Virus record (IMG/VR): IMGVR_UViG_3300009537_002640
Location: 124,001 to 188,000 of that record
Source: a virus
Strand: one strand, 5' to 3'
DNA length: 64,000 nucleotides
The stretch's first letter is position 1, and each line of letters begins with the position of its first letter. A program made the translations under genes and the position numbers. The notes beneath the pieces were generated by a model that had not been told where the DNA came from, ran no database searches, and saw nothing but the letters and a program-made list of their open reading frames with translations. This document shows, one piece after another, positions 61,585-64,000 of this stretch.

Positions 61585-62193
61585 TTAGCTCCTTGGCCCC
61601 ATATATCCTTGGGGACCATAATTTTTCGGGTCTAGCGATGGGTCTTTTGGAAGAAACTGAAAAGCACCAGCCATCTCTTCACCCTTCTCTCTGGCACCCT
61701 CTTCATTTCCACTAGTAAACATATCGTAAATTTCGCCTATCTTGGTAAAGCCAAAAGCAAACAGTAGATACTTAGCTGCACGCCAAAGATTCTTTAGTAG
61801 TGCTCGTGGACTTATAACATATTTCCATATGAACTTAAGCACCACACTTGCGAACGCTTCCTTTACTATCTGGTTTTCCATAGAACTAGCGATTTTGTTT
61901 ATTCGTTCATCGTTTAGGTTGGCTGTTGCTGGCATTCCAAAAAGCTGTGTAGTAACACCTTGTTCATCGAGCCATCTACCAAAGTCCTCTAACCCATATC
62001 CGTAATTAGATAAAACTTTATCAAGGGCAGTTATCATCATTCCGCTCCAACCGAAAACAGATGGGGCGTATGATATCAATCTAAAAAGATTTTGCCCGGG
62101 GCCTTGATCGGTTCTCCACATACCTTGAACCATTTTCTTTATGCCTTCTGCAACAAATGCTCGTTTTGAAATATATCGCATAGCTTTGTCCAT
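61585..62193 (-). CDS. Hydrophobic virion protein (202 aa)
   Basis: The ATG at 62193 (MDKAMRYISKRAFVAEG) overlaps the stop of the preceding gene (TAATG); a longer frame starts 75 bases earlier inside it. A segment of hydrophobic and aromatic residues (ASVVLKFIWKYVISPRALL, NLWRAAKYLLFAFGFTKIGE) may be membrane-active. The C-terminal 30 residues are Pro/Gly-rich (PKDPSLDPKNYGPQGYMGPR). Not recognised. Its neighbours are internal virion proteins, so an ejected membrane-active protein is a reasonable inference. Confidence 0.52.
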   Translation of the reverse strand: MDKAMRYISKRAFVAEGIKKMVQGMWRTDQGPGQNLFRLISYAPSVFGWSGMMITALDKVLSNYGYGLEDFGRWLDEQGVTTQLFGMPATANLNDERINKIASSMENQIVKEAFASVVLKFIWKYVISPRALLKNLWRAAKYLLFAFGFTKIGEIYDMFTSGNEEGAREKGEEMAGAFQFLPKDPSLDPKNYGPQGYMGPRS

Positions 62194-63830
62194 TATAGAA
62201 TCGAATTGCGTCCCTGAAAACGGCCATAGTTCCTCTTTACATAATCTTGTAGCATAGGCATGCTCCAATCAGATGGAGGGGGCAGTCCTCTTGGTCCCTT
62301 AAATACCTGTGACACCAGTCGCACTTGATTCTCTCTACTAAAACCCCTATTAGCTAGCCAAGTTTGTGCCGGTGTTCCATCAATAAACTTGTTATTGAGT
62401 GCAGCTAAAATTTCTGCACCTGTAGGGTTCCACTTATGAGGCTGCTCTTCAACATCATAGGTTCCGCCACCATACTGAACTCCAGTCTGTCGCTCTTGTG
62501 GAGCTGCACCAGGCTGAGTACTTTGTTGCACTGTCTGTGACAGAGTATTAACCTTTTGGCTTATAGCATTCAATACAGCAGGATTTTTACCAACTACCCT
62601 ATAGTCTGTTTGTGGCACATTCATCCACTGACGCAAACGAGGAGACGAATTCATAAATGTCTCCAGCGCCTTTTGAGTATTTGGTCCATAAATGCCGTCT
62701 TCATTGATTCTGCTTGCGCCAGTACTATATGCCTGGTTAAGATAGTTCAAAGACTGTTGCATGCTTGTTACGGCTGGATTCCTTCTGGACAATTGTCGCT
62801 GAGTCCTCTCTTTCTTAGCCGCTCCAGCTGGCCCCCTAAGAGTAACTTGAGTTCCGTCGCCAAGTGTTAGAGCGCGTTTAGACAACCGCTCCTTAGAGCT
62901 TGCTGTAGTAGCAGCAGTGCCTAAGGCTTTTTCAAACAAGCCATGAAGCATAACTAAACTCTGAACGTTGTTCTTAACATCTTCAAGAGTTGCACTCTTT
63001 GATGCCAACGCTTCTGCCAAGTTGTATCCTGCTTCTTCGCTCTTATTATCGAATTTAGGAGGTCCGCCAAAGCGCTCAGAAAGCTGGTCATACATAGATT
63101 TTACTTTCTGCCCAAGCTCAGCAAGGTCCTTATTTAAAGTCTGCCCATATTCCTCGACAGCTTTCTGCATAACGGCCTTTTGTTCAGATGCTGCTTTTTC
63201 TTTTAGCTGTAACATAGCAGTTAGTGTCTTATCAATTGCCTGTTCAGCCTGCTCAGCATCACCAGATATCAAACCACCATAACCCCAATCGGTAAGTTTT
63301 GGCTTCAATTGCGTAGGAAACCACTCCTTAAGGCTAACAAGATACTTTGTAAGTTCTGTTAGAGCATTAAGCTTACCTTTGGTTTGTTGAAGTTTCTCTT
63401 CCTCAGACTCAGGAACATCCTGAACGCCCATAGCCGCCTTAAACTCTTTTAGTTTGCCGGTGACTTTTTCTATCTGAGCTTTGGTTTGTTCGTCCTTAGG
63501 ATCTAAGTCCTCAAACCTTTCCACTAAATCATCCAAATTATCATCAGCCAGCTTAGTAGCCTGCCAAACAATAGTAGCTCCAAGAATAAGAGCCATTGCC
63601 GCCCAGCCTGCTGGTCCTGCAGGAGCAAACATTCCAGCTACTGCAGCGGCTTTACCGGTGACACCAAGAGCTAATGCGGCTTTAGCAGCACCAATAACTG
63701 CTGCCTCCGTAGCTACATTGCTTAATATAGCTTCGCCCCAGTCAGAACTAGCGGCTTCTTTCACTATAGCAGGGGCCATAGCAATACGCGCATATTCCTG
63801 CATGATTTCGCTATTTTCAAACTGAGACAT
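62193..63830 (-). CDS. Internal virion protein with peptidoglycan-binding domain (545 aa)
   Basis: I choose the ATG at 63830 (MSQFENSEIMQEYARIAM) because GGAGAG lies 6 bases upstream; an earlier ATG is 12 bases away. After the ENSE motif comes a hydrophobic Ala/Gly-rich part (AAVAGMFAPAGPAGWAAMAL; ILGATIVWQATKLADDN), then a long helical stretch (LDDLVERFEDLDPKDEQTKA). Near residue 360-415 there is a clear peptidoglycan-binding-type domain (SMQQSLNYLNQAYSTG, then DGIYGPNTQKALETF). The protein probably resides in the virion and assists passage through the cell wall. No lytic catalytic domain was seen. The stop overlaps the next start as TAATG. Confidence 0.7.
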   Translation of the reverse strand: MSQFENSEIMQEYARIAMAPAIVKEAASSDWGEAILSNVATEAAVIGAAKAALALGVTGKAAAVAGMFAPAGPAGWAAMALILGATIVWQATKLADDNLDDLVERFEDLDPKDEQTKAQIEKVTGKLKEFKAAMGVQDVPESEEEKLQQTKGKLNALTELTKYLVSLKEWFPTQLKPKLTDWGYGGLISGDAEQAEQAIDKTLTAMLQLKEKAASEQKAVMQKAVEEYGQTLNKDLAELGQKVKSMYDQLSERFGGPPKFDNKSEEAGYNLAEALASKSATLEDVKNNVQSLVMLHGLFEKALGTAATTASSKERLSKRALTLGDGTQVTLRGPAGAAKKERTQRQLSRRNPAVTSMQQSLNYLNQAYSTGASRINEDGIYGPNTQKALETFMNSSPRLRQWMNVPQTDYRVVGKNPAVLNAISQKVNTLSQTVQQSTQPGAAPQERQTGVQYGGGTYDVEEQPHKWNPTGAEILAALNNKFIDGTPAQTWLANRGFSRENQVRLVSQVFKGPRGLPPPSDWSMPMLQDYVKRNYGRFQGRNSIL

Positions 63831-63841
63831 ATAGCTCTCCA

Positions 63842-64000
63842 TTAGATATTGATGAATTGCTTTATTTGATCAGGGGTTAGGCTTTTAACTGTTCCTGCAA
63901 ACTCCTGCTCTAATTTGCCCATTGCAGCTTCTGGGGTAAAGAAACGAATCATAGATTTATAAGATTCTCTAGCCCTAGTACGCAAAGCTTGTTCTAATTC
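63842..64000 (-). CDS. C-terminal part of an unidentified protein (52 codons, 5' end beyond window)
   Basis: An open frame enters from the right edge and ends at TAA (63844-63842), just upstream of the 545-residue gene. The 52 visible residues are helical and charged (ARESYKSMIRFFTPEAA; KSLTPDQIKQFINI). No family can be assigned from this fragment. Its close spacing to the next gene shows the operon continues to the right. Confidence 0.65.
   Translation of the reverse strand, partial: ELEQALRTRARESYKSMIRFFTPEAAMGKLEQEFAGTVKSLTPDQIKQFINI

Noticed and set aside
62194-62268. Longer N-terminus of the 202-aa protein starting at 62268
   Set aside because: It would overlap the upstream gene by 76 bases, whereas the ATG at 62193 forms a usual TAATG junction.
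1-63825. Many plus-strand open frames of 60-196 codons (for example 15893-16468 and 25347-25937)
   Set aside because: They lie opposite long minus-strand genes, lack ribosome sites, and their sequences are complements of the repeats. I treat them as shadows.
1-64000. tRNA genes, integrase, insertion sequences or attachment sites
   Set aside because: None was recognised on either strand; the gaps are too short for tRNA clusters.

Overview
This window is part of the virion-structure region of a large tailed bacteriophage, most likely a myovirus. Every gene I can support lies on the minus strand, so transcription runs from right to left, with very short gaps, many TAATG or ATGA stop/start overlaps and a Shine-Dalgarno sequence before nearly every start. 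TAA, TGA and TAG all act as stops, so the standard bacterial code fits. By eye the G+C content is near 42 percent. No tRNA, CRISPR array, integrase or transposase was seen, and no gene-free stretch exceeds 300 bases (the longest is about 204, in front of the capsid gene). The host is unknown. Peptidoglycan-binding virion proteins, a possible outer-membrane-like C-terminus and a spanin-like membrane anchor hint at a Gram-negative host, but this is weak.

Layout in the direction of transcription. 64000-59490: internal virion or ejection-type proteins, two with peptidoglycan-binding-like domains and two sharing an N-terminal ENSE motif. 59373-57430: a capsid-associated protein, then the major capsid protein with structured intergenic RNA between them. 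57331-56126: a staphylococcal-nuclease-like protein and two unknown small proteins. 56014-41379: a run of fibre, baseplate and adhesin-like proteins (1195, 597, 312, 963, 329, 275, 193, 419 and 286 residues, plus small ones). 41379-39207: an accessory island with a patatin-like phospholipase, a calcineurin-like phosphoesterase, a coiled-coil protein and a cold-shock protein. 39204-35746: structural and small proteins, including a coiled-coil protein with a C-terminal membrane segment and a zinc metalloprotease overlapping another gene. 35731-3611: giant fibre and tailspike genes (3811, 126, 570, 888, 2180, 336, 1040 and 1702 residues). 3578-1: two more proteins and the start of a probable tail sheath protein that runs off the left edge.

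Two patterns are not explained by ordinary annotation. First, the tripeptide Asp-Gly-Tyr (or Asp-Ala-Tyr) occurs about 87 (plus about 20) times by hand count. It is spread over about 19 proteins that look surface-displayed and is absent from the enzymes and from the internal virion proteins. It often marks module boundaries. Second, the few real intergenic gaps nearly all contain a motif close to TCTAYTAATATTT on the coding strand, 30-100 bases before a start codon. This is a candidate phage-specific promoter that would divide the region into about six transcription units.

The virion appears to carry an unusually large repertoire of long fibres and spikes. Several are paralogues that share N-terminal attachment domains and differ at the C-terminus, as expected for a phage with several receptor-binding proteins.
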